DNA of 64,000 nt, from assembly GCA_036346205.1 (NCBI GenBank), contig JARFJB010001910.1, positions 1,682,501-1,746,500 of the forward strand, read 5' to 3'. Of the stretch, positions 44,521-57,370 are shown piece by piece (the first letter of the stretch is position 1; each line of letters starts with the position of its first letter). Under the pieces are notes generated by a model, which was given only the letters and a program-made list of their open reading frames with translations, ran no database searches and had not been told where the DNA came from. The DNA is from Vesta saturnalis. Taxonomy: Eukaryota > Arthropoda > Insecta > Coleoptera > Lampyridae. A program made the position numbers and the translations under genes.

Positions 44521-46565
44521 ATGAATCGAATTCCATGTTTTGCTTGTGGAAATGCTTTAGTTACTAGGGTTATGGTGAAAATAAGTGGTGAGGTAAATGC
44601 AAGAAAGCAGGAAATTGTGATTGCACGTCGCCGCGAAGCAAATCTACCTGAGCGGGTCATAATAAAAGAAACTCGAATCTGCAATGCCTGCAATATTTCT
44701 ATTGTAAGGGAAATTTAAGCAATAGACAATAATCCAAATTGTTTGCGATTAAATGTGCTACAAAGGTCAACTCACTTATGCTGCATTTGTAACGATGGGA
44801 ATGATATACATAAAATATCCATGAAAGGTAGAATTAATATTTTTGTTGAGAGAGATATACGTGCCAGAAAATACGTACTGCTGTAATATTCATTTGGATG
44901 AGAATGGTAATCTGTTTAAGTTTCTGCTCCCTGGGTTACGATATGTAAATCGGCCATTATTAGCAGGTAATGAGATTTATATTTTTTCACAACCATTACG
45001 TAAGGAAATTAAGAAAAAAAGCTACCACACGGCTTACGAAGACGAAAATAACTTCACAGATTCTCAATTTAAAGCAGTTTCTCCTATAACCAAAGATCCG
45101 TTTAATAATCTTTTCAACTTTTGTGACCCCGCCCGTTAGAATAGGAAATTCTTTGAGATATGTAAGTAAAAAAGATCTCTTAGCATTCCTGTCCAAGTTA
45201 CGACAAGGTCTTAGTGATAGTTTTTTAGCGGTTATTTTTAATTATTCCACAAGACAACAAGCCAGTTTAGCTATATCTCTAGTTAGACAATCTCTTTCTG
45301 CAAGATTTGTACCACAAAATATTGGATTTACTGCTGCAAGAGACAGCTACATCGAAAATCATGTAACTCCTTTTGCAAATCGTCTATATAATCAAAACCT
45401 GGATCGGCCTCAAGTTATAGTGTATAATGACTGTACTTATCTAGAAATAGAGAAAAGTTCTTGTTTTAAAGTGTTTCGACAGTCCTACTGTACTTATAAG
45501 GGTAAACATCTTATCAAGCCATCTCTGCTTGTTGCACCGAGCGGATTTATTCTAGACATTCAAGGGCCATATTTATCAAATTCTGAAAACAACGATGCTA
45601 ACATACTTATAAGTGAATTTAATAGAGATGTGAATGGAGTGCGTGAATGGTTTAATGAAGGAGATATTTTCATTCTCGACCGCGGGTACTTGGATGCTAT
45701 TCCAGCTTTAAATAGATTAGGTATTAATTTTAAAATGCCAGCCTTTTTGCCCAGAGGTCAGCTACAGTTATCCACAGATGAGGCTAATGATAGTCGTCTC
45801 GTTACGAAAACCAGGTGGATCGTAGAAGCACGCAATGGGCACTTAAAATCAATTTTAAATTTTTAGCTTTAAGATAAAACACCCCACATTTGTAATATTG
45901 CTGATTTTCTTAAAATTGCTGGAGCAATTATAAATAAATATTTTCCACCCATTTTAATGCAAGATGCTACTATTGAGCTAGCTGAAAATATTCTTCAAAA
46001 AGTTTGAGAGCCAAATGTTGTTTAAGCCAGGGTTGAGGAGGAAAACTTACGCGCTAGAAGGGGCAGATGGGTTGATTTAAATGAAATTATCGTTCCCTCA
46101 TTCCCACGTCTGTCACATTACTATCTTAACGAGTTAACTGTAGGTATTTTTCAATTAAAGCTTGCTCCTTCTTATATACAGGACAATGAAATAGAGGACC
46201 GCCAGGTTCAGAAGAAGAATAATCAATTTGATGAAAACTTACTGAACCCGGTTTTATACGGGTACAGGACTTTAGGTATCTCGTCTCAAATGCTACTCGT
46301 TACCATGTTGTTAGGATTGCATTTAGTGCCGAATAATGAGCTAATGAAGATATCCTTTACCCAATATTAGAGTCACTTACTGCACCATGCAAAACTGCGA
46401 GTGCCAGAACTTTAGGTACATTGTTCTCATGTGGCAGCTGTACTATGGTTTTAGGATACGCTTAGGTATCAAGAGCTAATCAAATATCCTTCTACAAATG
46501 TTTTAAATCATATACTAAATGCAAATAACAGTGATAGACATTTAACATTTGATTATGCAACTTAT
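44521..46565 (+). pseudogene. DDE transposase with zinc fingers and SWIM motif
   Basis: N-terminal Cys pairs: CFACGNAL (44530) and CNACN (44685), then CCICNDG. The catalytic core is in the open frame 45123-45866: YNDCTYLEIEKSSCFKVF (first Asp), GDIFILDRGYLDAIP (second Asp) and KTRWIVEARNGHLKSI (Glu). Downstream blocks are ICNIADFLKIAGAIINKYF and LNELTVGIFQLKLAPSYI, then a SWIM-type CSHVAAVLWF (46425) and YPSTNVLNHIL. The catalytic residues are all present. TAA at 44716-44718, frameshifts near 44850 and 45120, and stops at 45865 and later break it. Confidence 0.82.
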
Positions 46566-46695
46566 TGATTTCTATGACAAATGGTTACTTATCAAGACCT
46601 AAAAATATTTACTGTTTTCTGCCTCATCAGTTCAGTTAACTGATATCTTATAATATGACAAATGTAAACTTTCATAACACTATAAATATTTACAT

Positions 46696-46850
46696 AGTTA
46701 TCTTCGTCAGTAGTAATGTTTGTTAAAAATTGTTAAAGATGTAGTAAACAATTTTGTCAAATTTTTCAAATTTGTTTACATCTTTAACAATTTTTAACAA
46801 ACATTACTACTGATGAAGATAACTGTAAGTGTTATCGAAACGTTTAGATT
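46696..46850. repeat. Penelope-type terminal palindrome with hammerhead-like core
   Basis: Arms of about 60 bp, reverse complements of each other, contain TTTAACAATTTTTAACAAAC on the right (46782-46801) and its complement on the left (about 46718-46737). The right arm ends CTGATGA (46810-46816), GATAAC, TGTAAGT, GTTATC, GAAACG (46837-46842). The left arm reproduces the first part in reverse as TTCGTCAG. This resembles an inverted junction of Penelope 3' ends, inserted in the ISL2EU-like element. Confidence 0.7.
46810..46842 (+). ncRNA. Hammerhead-like core (Penelope terminus)
   Basis: CTGATGA followed by a perfect 6-bp helix GATAAC/GTTATC with a 7-nt loop and then GAAACG. One A is unpaired between CTGATGA and the helix. 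Same layout as at 63782-63810 and, less well paired, 22719-22750. Confidence 0.5.
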
Positions 46851-47159
46851 GTATAATTTAAAGTACACCATTAAAAAATCCCAAAAAAGATAAGTATTTT
46901 ATTATGATATCTTATTAAGCTTAGATACTTTTAATATATTAAAATACGTTCATTAACGTTTCTACATAAACATTTCTTATTTCCAATGACTGTACAAAGC
47001 GGTAGTGATGATGGAGGTAGACCTGCGAAACCGGTCTGTCGATGGTGTGAACAGGGAAGACACTAGTATCTTAAAGAATTTTCTTTTCTTAGTTTTGCAA
47101 AATAAAGATGAACTTAGACAAGCGCCTTCTTTATCAAAAGAATCTACTGAAAACATTAT

Positions 47160-48004
<845 letters not shown>

Positions 48005-48006
48005 AT

Positions 48007-48464
48007 GTCAAAAAGAAGAGATAACATTAAAAGTGATCGCTTATTTTTAACAGTGAATAATAGCTGGAACAAAACGCCAAGTAGTCCATGGTATAAGAAC
48101 ATGCCAGCTGGTATTAACGAAATTAATAAATAGACCAAGTCTGCTGCTCAAATGATTGCACTGGACACAAAAAGAGTAAAGATTTCGAGTCATTCGAATA
48201 GTTAGTCAACTGGCGAGTTCTGGAATTGGAGAACAACAGATTATTAAAATTACTGGTCACAATAGTTCAACATCAATAAAACCATATTTACAAATAAGCA
48301 AAGATCACCATAATGAAATTGTTTCCAATTTAAGAAAAACTGACTCAAATGTCAATTTGACGACTACGTCCACAACTGTAACAAACAATGAAGTAGATTT
48401 GGACAATTTTCGATTTGAAAATTGTTCTAACTGTACTTTTAATATTAATATTTATAATAAATAA
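48007..48464 (+). pseudogene. Crypton-type tyrosine recombinase, 3' part
   Basis: Continues the protein cut at 43505: KRRDNIKSDRLFLTVNNSWN, then SPWYKNMPAGINEINK and TKRVKISSHSN. After a frameshift come GIGEQQIIKITGHNSSTSIK, PYLQISKDHH and an Asn-rich tail to a stop at 48462-48464. The His of TGH and the Tyr of PYLQ are catalytic-type residues. The HxxR position is disrupted (HSNS then a stop). With the Arg at DELAWRGG in the 5' part, this supports a tyrosine recombinase of the Crypton type. Confidence 0.65.
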
Positions 48465-49774
48465 CGTGTTATTTTCGCTTAATATCAATTTATAATAGAT
48501 AAATATTTATTTGCATCACTTACGTTATTACTGTCGTTGAATAATCATAACAAATATAACTCGTGCAATTTATGATTATCGCAAATACCTTCTCTTTTTC
48601 GTAACATAGCGCGTGGTTTCCAAACAACATTATATGTTACTCAAAATCAAAGGTATTTATATTTCGATAATCATCATTACACTTGTTGTATTACTATTGA
48701 ATATAACTCGTCGTTAAAGTAAACAAGCAATGTTTTCATGAAATACGCTCGTGGCTCAAATTTTGAGAATAAGCAATGCTGATTGATTAAAGTTACAGAA
48801 ATTATACAATCTCCTATAATATTACCTGAAAACAGTGATATATTTGTTTTAAAAAATACTTTAAAAATTATAAAACCATATACATAGTAATTTTGTTCTT
48901 GAAAATGTACTTTCTAAGGTAACTAAATTTATAAACATGTAATTTTCTTAAATTTGATAGATTTTCTTTAAATAATAACGCTCGTAACATAACTGTTTAG
49001 CTTTCTGTCCAACTTTACGCATGTTATAATTTTAACCTAAATATCTAACGTATATCTAACCAACTGACAAAATAATATTACACCAGAAAAGACACTACAA
49101 AAGTTACCAGAAACGATGCTTCTAAAAAGCAAACGTACTACAAACGATGTGATTAAAAGTCATTAGACACACCGAAATAGAAAAAAAAAACTAATACGTG
49201 TGTATCACATATTCCAAATTCTCTTATCCATATTCCTGAATAATGTATAGATTTTACATAAACTAATTTTAAGCGTAAGCATAAGTTAATCAAATGCTAT
49301 AATTAAATATAAAACTAAAATTCCTTTGAAGTTAGAATTTCGGTATATCTCAAAGCATTTATTAGATTAAATTAGCTTTTAAAGTTTTTAATTACACGAT
49401 TAACAATTACAACAGTTCTAATACATATAACTGTATTAAAATAATAAATCAACGTATGAAAAATGTGTGTTTCAAAAACACGCCTTTTATTAAAAATTGC
49501 ACAAATTAATCTAACAGAAATTCTTCTGCATCGTTTGAACGGTATTAAAAGCGAAATGAATGACTGTATAATATGGTGCAATTGCAGTTTTCAGCTAAAA
49601 TATGAATAATTAAATTTGCAATTCTAACATATTTAGAGCAAATGCTAAAATTCATTAGGTGCTTGAAATTGTAACAACTTGTTCATGTTTAATTTACTGC
49701 ATCATTGCATTCATTAAATTACAAGATTGGTTTCCTAATTTAAATAAATTTTAAACGCTAAATTAGATACTTAC
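48465..49774. other. Netrin intron sequence next to the splice donor
   Basis: AT-rich, without coding matches. The donor of the 15.9-kb intron is at 49773-49774 (GTAAGTATC on the minus strand). Confidence 0.5.
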
Positions 49775-49967
49775 TTGTTGGCTTTTAATTTTGGACATTT
49801 GCACAGTAAATCTGTTGCTGGTACAAGAAGCGATGTAGGACCCTTTCTAATTCTAGAATCTCTCGCTTTTTTGTAGACGCTTTCAACGCTCACCATAAAT
49901 CGTATCCAGCCTTTTGTATGTTCATCGACTGGATCTTCTACTCGTGATAATACTCGTCCCATTATTG
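49775..49967 (-). CDS. Net: Netrin, penultimate coding exon (NTR domain)
   Basis: 193-nt exon with acceptor TTTTTTTAG at 49968-49976 and donor GTAAGTATC at 49766-49774 on the minus strand. It begins with two bases of a split codon and encodes 63 full codons. Motifs include IMGRVLSRVEDPVDEHTKGW, IRFMVSVESVYKK, SRIRKGPTSLLVPATDLLCK and CPKLKAN. LLCKCPKLK is the CKCPK signature of the netrin NTR/C345C domain. The final AA joins the G of the last exon to make Lys. The insert EDPVDEHTK in the loop before GW is longer than I expect. Upstream netrin exons lie beyond 64 kb or were not seen. Confidence 0.9.
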
Positions 49968-50040
49968 CTAAAAAAAGCAAAATATTATTATATAACTGAA
50001 ACGAATTAAAATGAATAGAAAATCAACAGAGCTATCTATA

Positions 50041-50888
50041 CAGGGTGTTTCTGAAATAGGGTTCCGAATTTCTACTGCATGTAGAACTCATTAAAATAAG
50101 ACAAAATGTTCATATAAAGATGTGCCCTAAAACGCACCCTTAAAAAGTTACAGGCCCTTGAAAGGGTTCGAATGAACCTGATTTTATTCAATTATTTCAA
50201 AAACGATAAAAGATAAAGAGATGAAATTAAGGGAACATACATAACTTTTGACGCCGAGTAACATGAGCTAGGCCATTTTTCGTTATTTGAATCATAGGCG
50301 TTCTTTCAGGGGATGGAAAGTATCAAGTCCCTAAATTTTGTACGACCTTTTGCAATTTTTAACAAATTCATAAATTTTGGACAGTTTTATGTAAAAAATG
50401 TCTTTGCGTAATTCGATATCGGCAACGGTTTTTGTGTAAAATGAGTTTGAAAATTATCATTATTTGATAAAATTACCGTTATTCACTTCGGAATAAATTC
50501 AGAATTACGCAAAGACGACATTTTTTACGTAAAACTGACCAAAATTTATGAATTTGTCAAAAAAAATTGCAAAAAGGTCGTACAACATTTTTTAGGGACT
50601 TGATACCCTTTTCATCCCCCTGAAAAGGACGCATATGATTCGAATAACGAAAAATGGCCTAGCTCATGTTACTCGGCGTGAAAAGTTATGTATGTTCCCT
50701 TTATTTCATCTCTTTATCTTTTATCGTTTTGAAATAACTGGATAAAATCAGTTTAATTCGAACCCTTTCAAGGGCCTGTAAACTTTTAAGGGTGCGTTTT
50801 AAGGCACATGTTTATAGGAACATTTTGTCTTATTTTAATGAGTTCTACATGCAGTAGAAATTCGGAACCCTATTTAAGAAACACTCTG
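50041..50888. mobile_element. 848-bp fold-back element
   Basis: Almost the whole element is one imperfect palindrome. The left end is CAGGGTGTTTCTGAAATAGG and the right end on the minus strand is CAGAGTGTTTCTTAAATAGG, centred near 50465. TA flanks both sides (50039-50040 and 50889-50890). There is no ORF. It is probably a fold-back MITE of a TA-targeting family. Confidence 0.88.
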
Positions 50889-52152
50889 TATAGCTCATTT
50901 AAATCATATACAGAGGAGTCCATACAATCATTTTTGGATTTTGATTCTTGTAATGAGGAATGAGTTATTACTCAATCATTAATAGTTAAAAGAAATTGTT
51001 TAATGCAGAATTGACAATCCGTTCGTCTCCAAGATTAGGAATTTCACATTACCTTTTGCAAAATGCATAAACCTTAATAGCACATTAACCATTAAACGGA
51101 CAGAATCTTTTTTTGCGGTCAGCTGTAGAATGTTGAATTCTAGTACTCAAAAATCGGGACAGAAAATATAGCTATTTGTTTTACTAGGGAGGAAAGTATA
51201 ACATTCCCTCCCGCCGATGAAGGTTAATTATCTAAGGGAGGGAATATACCGGGTGTCCCAAATTCGTTGTAATTGCGGGGTATCTCGGTTATTATAAAAG
51301 ATAGAAACTTGCGGTTGTCGCGAACCTTTGCTACTTTTTTATAAAAGTTAAGATGGCGTAATCAGATTTTTTGTAACTGTTTTAGTTTGGGAGATTTTGA
51401 AAAGTGTGTCGTTTTGGACCCCCTCGATATCTCGGTTATCTTTAAAGATATCAAAGGATTTAAACACTATCTTATACATTTTTTTACGCCAAGTTCAGTG
51501 GCGTGCTCATTTTTTTTTCGGGGGTACCGTTTTTAAGATATGGGCCAAACATATAATTTTTCAAATGGGACACCCTGTATTTTTTAAGCTCAATAAATTC
51601 CATTTTGTTTTCTCATTTCAGTGATATATATCATTTGCCACTTTTCATTTTTTTAAACATATTTTTATAAACATTTTAAAATATAACGACATATGATTCT
51701 AAAAATGGAACACCCTATATATATTTTAAGTTTAATAAATTGTATTGCAATTCTATAAAAGTCATATATTGATCCAGCACTTGCTATATTTAGTAATTAT
51801 TAATGTATTGACTTTTATTTCTGTTTAATTATTAGGTATTAGTAGTGAAAAAAACGTAACAACAATAATTATACAGGTTATTATTATATGTATTTGTATT
51901 TTGTATATTAGATTTAAATAAATAAAATAATAAAATCATGTGTATCTTACTTGCCCTTTACTTATATACGTAAGCTAGGTTTTGCTGGTTGTTTATAATT
52001 TGGAGGTGTTGATCAATTCCTAAGAAAAAAATAGGTGGCTATGCCAATCGAAATAAAAGATAGTTAAATCTAGTATACCTATCATAGTGTATATGTCATT
52101 ATTAAATAATTACATATTTATTATCTCTAACGTTTTATTAATTTCTTTTGCT

Positions 52153-53194
52153 ATGGCAGATAATCAACCCTTTGAATATTATGAAAAGTATGATATGCTT
52201 ACATGTTATATAGCATGTAATGAAAATTCAGAAGAGGCTTCCGAATTATATTTTAATCGGTAAGATTGTTATAAAGTAAATATTATAACACCAATATTAA
52301 AGAATCATACTTTTAGATTTCCTTAGAGAAGGCAGCCAAACAAGGCAATTTTTTTACGAATTACATATACTTTATTAAATTTTGGTTCATTTATAAAACC
52401 CAGACAACATAAGTATAGTTTAAAAGAAAATCAAGAAAATGAGGAAATTAACGTTTTGGCACATGTATCCGTAAATCCTCGAACTTCCTGCAGGAAAATC
52501 GAAGATAGTGTTGGGGTTTCAAAAACTAATGCACAGCGTATAATAAGAAAACATAGTTTTGTTCCTTATAAAGATCATGTAGTCCAACAACTGCTTCCAG
52601 GCGATTTTGAACGCCGCATGAATTTCTGCAACTGGTTCCTGCAAATGTGTCGCGAAAATGTTAATTTTGCAAGACAAGTAATTTGGTCTGATGAGGCGCA
52701 CATAACAAGTGCAGAAATTTTTAATCGGCACAACTCAAAATATTAGTCCAAAGAAAACAATTACTTAATTTTTCAACAGCAACAAGGTCATTTTGGGTTC
52801 TCTGTTGCGTGCTTTGTTTTTGGAACAAAAATAAGGTATCAGTTTTTTGACGGAGGTTTGACATCTATTCGCTACCAGCAAATTTTAGAAAATATGTTGC
52901 CCGAATTACTTGAAGTCGTTCCACTAGCTCACAGAAATCAAGTTTATTTTCAGCAGGATGGGGCCCCCGCTCATAATGCACATATTATTAGACCATTTCT
53001 AGATGAGCATTTTCGTAATCGGTAGATAGGCACACGTGGCCCTGTAAATTGGCCTCCAAGGTCACCGGACTTGTCCATTTTAGACTTTTTTTTAAGGGGG
53101 CATATTCAAAACGAAATTTATTCAAGGAGGTATGATACCCTCCTTCAATTACAAAATGCTACACACGAGACCCTTAGGAATTTACAAAATAAAC

Positions 53195-53243
<49 letters not shown>

Positions 53244-53322
53244 GTGCTTTAAATAGAATATTTAAGGTTTGCCAAAAATGCGTAGAAGAAAATGGAAACC
53301 ATTTTGAACAATTTAGAATATA
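52153..53322 (+). pseudogene. Mariner-type DDD transposase with intron
   Basis: Starts MADNQPFEYYEKYDMLTCYI (DUF4817-like helix-turn-helix). A 57-bp GT-AG intron lies at 52260-52316. VSVNPRTSCRKIEDSVGVSK follows (second HTH), then VIWSDEAHIT (first Asp), NQVYFQQDGAPAHNAHII (second Asp) and NWPPRSPDLSILDFFLRGH (third Asp, 36 residues after the second). The C-terminus after the (TA)n tract is NRIFKVCQKCVEENGNHFEQ. Stops: TAG near 52324, TAG near 52744 and TAG near 53023. A typical residue Trp is replaced by Arg in FFLRGH. Confidence 0.85.
53198..53240. repeat. (TA)n tract in the mariner-type transposase
   Basis: A 43-bp TA run between CCCTTA and TTAAGTGC. Without the tract and one TTA the codons read NKPLSALNRIF in frame, which suggests insertion or expansion at a TTA. 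Confidence 0.9.
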
Positions 53323-53947
53323 GTGTTGTTTTTAATATTTAAGTTTAATAATTAAGTTTAAGTTGTTTAGTTTAATTTCGTTGTAAGATAATAAAGTTCC
53401 AAGAGTTGTAAGGTAAGTGTGTTGTGTAAGTAAGTAGCTGTATTGATAAAATTAATTAAAAAGTATATAGAATGTTTCAGTTAAGAACCATATGTCGTTA
53501 TATTTTAAAATGTTTACGATCAATATGGTTAATAAAAAAAAAGTGGCAAGTGATATATATCACTGAAATGAGAAAACAAAATGGGATTTATGAGCTTAAA
53601 AAATACAGGGTGTCCCATTTAAAAAATTATATGTTTGGCCCATATCTTAAAAACGGTACCCCCGAAAAAAAAATTGAGCACGCCACTGAACTTGGCGTAA
53701 AAAAAATGTATAAGATAGCGTTAAAATTTTTTTGATATCTTTAAAGATAACCGAGATATCGATGGGGTCCAAAACGACACTTTTTTAAAAATCGCCCTGT
53801 ATCTCCCAAACTAAAACAGTTACAAAAAATCTGATTACGCCATCTTAGGTTTTATAAAAAAGTAGCAAAGGTTCGCGACATCCGCAAGTTTCTGTCTTTT
53901 ATAGCAACCGAGATACCCCGCAATTACAACGAATTTGGGACACCCGG

Positions 53948-55904
53948 TACACCAATATCAATCATGCTGAATAATAAATTACTTAAAATATTCTGATTTG
54001 ATTTATATTTTTCTCATACAAGATATATTGGCTCTCGTGGCTATATGGCAAGGGGAGGGAATGTACATTGCCTCCCGCTGCTATTGGAAACCAATTACTG
54101 GCATGCAAATCCATATTTTCACCCTTGAAAGTTACAACAAGTTAACAACAGTCAGAAATTGACTCTTTCGATTACAGGTGGTGACATTTTTTCTTTTAAG
54201 AAGAGAAATCATACATGATCATACAGTGATGAAGTACAATACAACGAATTACTTATTTATTAATATTAAATGAAGAGTATACTTGATAACTGTAACAATT
54301 AGTACTTGAAGTAGAATATTTTCTTCCTGTTGTTCATATATAGCTATTTTGGGGCAGCGGCTTAAGCTATAAAAAACTTGATTCGCTACATCACATTTAT
54401 GTTCAATTGGCTTGTCTGGAGTAGAATGCAATTAGAGCCAATACGATAGTTTAGTTGTGATGTCCTTTTGCGTCTGCCAAAATGATGATCTACGCAGACA
54501 ATGACCAGTACGCTGACCAGCCACAATCAAACTCGTAACAATTGGCATGGAATGGCAAAAGAGCAATAGGAAACGGAACCACATGCAATATTTACCATTA
54601 ATTTGAATTTTTCATCTACATTCAGAGAGATTTAAGTAATTATTTCATTCAGCGCAAAAGTATGCTAGGAGTTCTTTGCAGCCTAGCCATGTCAGTAGCC
54701 TAAAGGAAAGTGATGTGACCATTAAATACCATTATACGAATTAGACCCAAGTTTGTAAGGACCGTTTGAGCAACTATGCATTTAATGTCAATCTAGGAAA
54801 ATTGAAATAAGCACACAAATTAATAACACAATACATTCCTCATAATCTCTATTCAATACCTACTGCCTGGGAATGAATATAATTTTGAAACATGTAGCAG
54901 TCTAACATCTTATATTATTTGAATGTAAGAGGAGTAGATTGCTCATATTAACGTAATAGATAAATTCTTGCACAAATTAAACCTTTCGTAATTTCCCACG
55001 AAAACTAAATTTGATGACGTCGTCCGTTCCTGAAGTTCTGCGGAAAACAGTAAGTACAGCTTCGACATTCAGGGAAAAATATGAGGGTTAATCTATAGTT
55101 GATACACTTGATTTAAACCAATAATATGACACAATTAACAAAAAATCGTTAAAAGAAATACTAAATCAATTATATCGAGTCCAAAAATTAGATGTAAATA
55201 AAGTATGTAGAAACCAATAGTAGTTATACATATCCGAAATAATTTCTTTTGTATAGCAAATTGGAAGTTATGTAAAAACTTGTAAAACATGAACGAATTA
55301 TCGATCGTATTTATGCGTAGGCAAAGGAAATAAAATGCGGTAAATGTGGAATAATATGTCATCCTCTATCAATTACTTTATTGGTTGTTTTCAAATTTAA
55401 CCACCAATAGTTAGTGGTTAATAAAAGTTAATGAAAGTTTTAGTAACGTTTACAAGTCAGGTGCAGTTTAGTAATTGTTGCTTCGCGCTTTCGTTGTAAC
55501 ACATTATAAATGAAAAATTGAGGTGAAATACATGTGTTAATATTGCAATATTATAAATTCTTCTATACTTTTTTTTGTCACCAGTTCATACACAAAAAAT
55601 TCAACATTCTACTAGTGTATGAAAGTATAAACCTTCAGGATTATTCACATAATTCAAATACTTATCTTATTAAGTCCTGTATTTTTAATGTATTGTTTGT
55701 ATAAATTTAAATGTTTTGATAATAATTACAGTATCGTCTTTAGAACATGGCAATAGCTTTAAAAATCAATTGAGTTGTCAAAATAAATTTATAAAAACAT
55801 GTAAGTGCAAATATAAGTCTGTGATTAATATAACGGTTTCATAAACGTATTTAAAAGCCAACCATGAAATCTAATTTTATTTCAGAACACCCTCCACCGA
55901 AAAA
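53948..55904. other. Non-coding AT-rich region, possibly netrin intron
   Basis: No recognised gene. GGGAGGGAAT motifs near 51235 and 54053 stand on either side of the mariner-type element, in inverted relation to ATTCCCTCCC at 51202. Confidence 0.5.
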
Positions 55905-55919
55905 AGTCTATCTATGAAA

Positions 55920-57370
55920 ATACTATAATTTAATCACGTTACAGTGTACGTGTAATCATCATCATAGGTGGCTTTGTCGATTGACAGGTCTTCTCATGGT
56001 ATTTCTCCACTCTTCTCGGTCCATTGCCTTCCTCTTGATTCCGTCGTACCTTCCTTCCTCTTTGATGTTATCCAGCACCTAGTACCTCTTCCGTCCTCTT
56101 CTTCGTTTTCCGAAAACCATTCCTTCCACCACATTTCTTAACATACAGCGCTCCTTCCTCATACAATGCCCTATCCAACTTCTTTTTATTCTTTGCACAA
56201 CCCTCAACAGCAATTTCTCGTCATCGGTTCTCCTTAATACCTCCTCATTACTTACTCGATCTTACCACTTCACACATTCCAGTTTTCGTGCCACCCACAT
56301 TTCAAACACTTCCAATCGCTTCTGATCCACCCTCCGCAATGTCCAAAGCTTCTGCTCCATACAGTGCCGCACTCCATACGTAATATTTAGCAAGTCGTTT
56401 TCTGGGATTTTCTCCAATTGACTACATAGTAATTTTCTCTTTTTACTGAAGGCTTGCTTTGTAATAGCTATTTTTTTTATTTCGGTATTGCAGTACAGCT
56501 GGTCAGAAATTACACTGCCCAAGTATTTGAATTTATCCACCTGCTCAATGCTTTCTTCTTTCACTTTGACGTTAACTTTTCCTCTACTGCTTCCCATAGC
56601 CATACCATATTCCTGGCAAGCAATATTCAAGTCATTCAGCATTGCAGATAACATACTTTCACTTTCTGCTACGAGCGCCAAATCATCGGCCAACCTGAAA
56701 ACTCTATTCTTCTCCCTCCTATGGATACGCCTCGTGTTCAGTCCAGGAACTTTTCAATTATTTTTTCTGAATAGAGGTGCTGATAAGCAGCAAACTTCTC
56801 CGACACCCCATACCAATCGTGTTTCTTCTCACAGCTCACTTCCAATCTTAACCGTGACGCTTTAATTGAGATGGGAGTTTTTAATTAGGCGTCTTTCTCT
56901 CCAGTCCACTCATTTGTCCTTCAGTGTTTTCATTAGGCGGTCCCACTTTACTCTATCGATTACTTTCACTAAATCAACAAAAGCCACGCATACTTTCTTT
57001 CCTTTTTCAATGCATCTTTCACCAATTGTTCTGCTCAGCTCTATAACATCTCGTGTTCCTACGCCTTTACGAAAACCAAACTGCTCTTCTCCTATGTGGG
57101 TGTCTAATCTTGCATATATCCTTCTCTTCAGTATTCTTAGTAAAACTTTTGCTGCATTCGATATTAGGCTTGTTGTCCTGTGTTCTTTACCTTTCCTGGC
57201 GTTTCTTGTCTTGTCTAAGGAAACTGTGATTGCATTTAAAACACCTGCAGGAAGTTCTCCTTTATATGAATATCGTTACGCAGCGCGCAGTGACAACACT
57301 TTCTTTCCATCTTCTCCTAGTTCCTTTAATAGCTCTACTGGTAACTCACCTGCACTGGTAACGTTCTGAA
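55920..57370 (-). pseudogene. LINE reverse transcriptase fragment C
   Basis: Read on the minus strand from 57369: HRTTSLISNAAKVLLRILKR, EEQFGFRKGVGTRDVIELSR, KKVCVAFVDLVKVIDRVKWD (first Asp region), GVSIGGRRIEFSG, the open frame 56693-56262 with ADDLALVAESE (active-site ADD), VDKFKYLGSVIS, LWTLRRVDQKRLEVFEMWVA, then a degraded C-terminus to about 55920. A non-LTR retrotransposon reverse transcriptase lacking endonuclease, 5'-truncated at 57370, with multiple stops. Different from fragments A and B and from the LINE at 34-38.7 kb. Confidence 0.87.

Larger units (their letters stand above)
51249..53947 (+). mobile_element. Mariner-type transposon with roughly 400-bp TIRs
   Basis: Ends CCGGGTGTCCCAAATTCGTT (51249) and, on the minus strand from 53947, CCGGGTGTCCCAAATTCGTT, flanked by TA (51247-51248 and 53948-53949). 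The inverted repeats extend to about 51660 and 53535. Inside is one transposase gene with a short intron (52153-53322) and a (TA)n tract near its end. Long TIRs are unusual for mariner-type elements, and the CCGGGTGTCCC terminus recurs elsewhere in the window in short form. Confidence 0.88.

Noticed and set aside
54249..54431. Possible upstream netrin exon on the minus strand
   Set aside because: Contains Cys residues but no laminin-EGF or NTR pattern and no clear splice sites.
56454..57369. Plus-strand frames opposite LINE fragment C
   Set aside because: The minus strand carries ADDLALVAESE and other reverse-transcriptase motifs; the plus frames are shadows.
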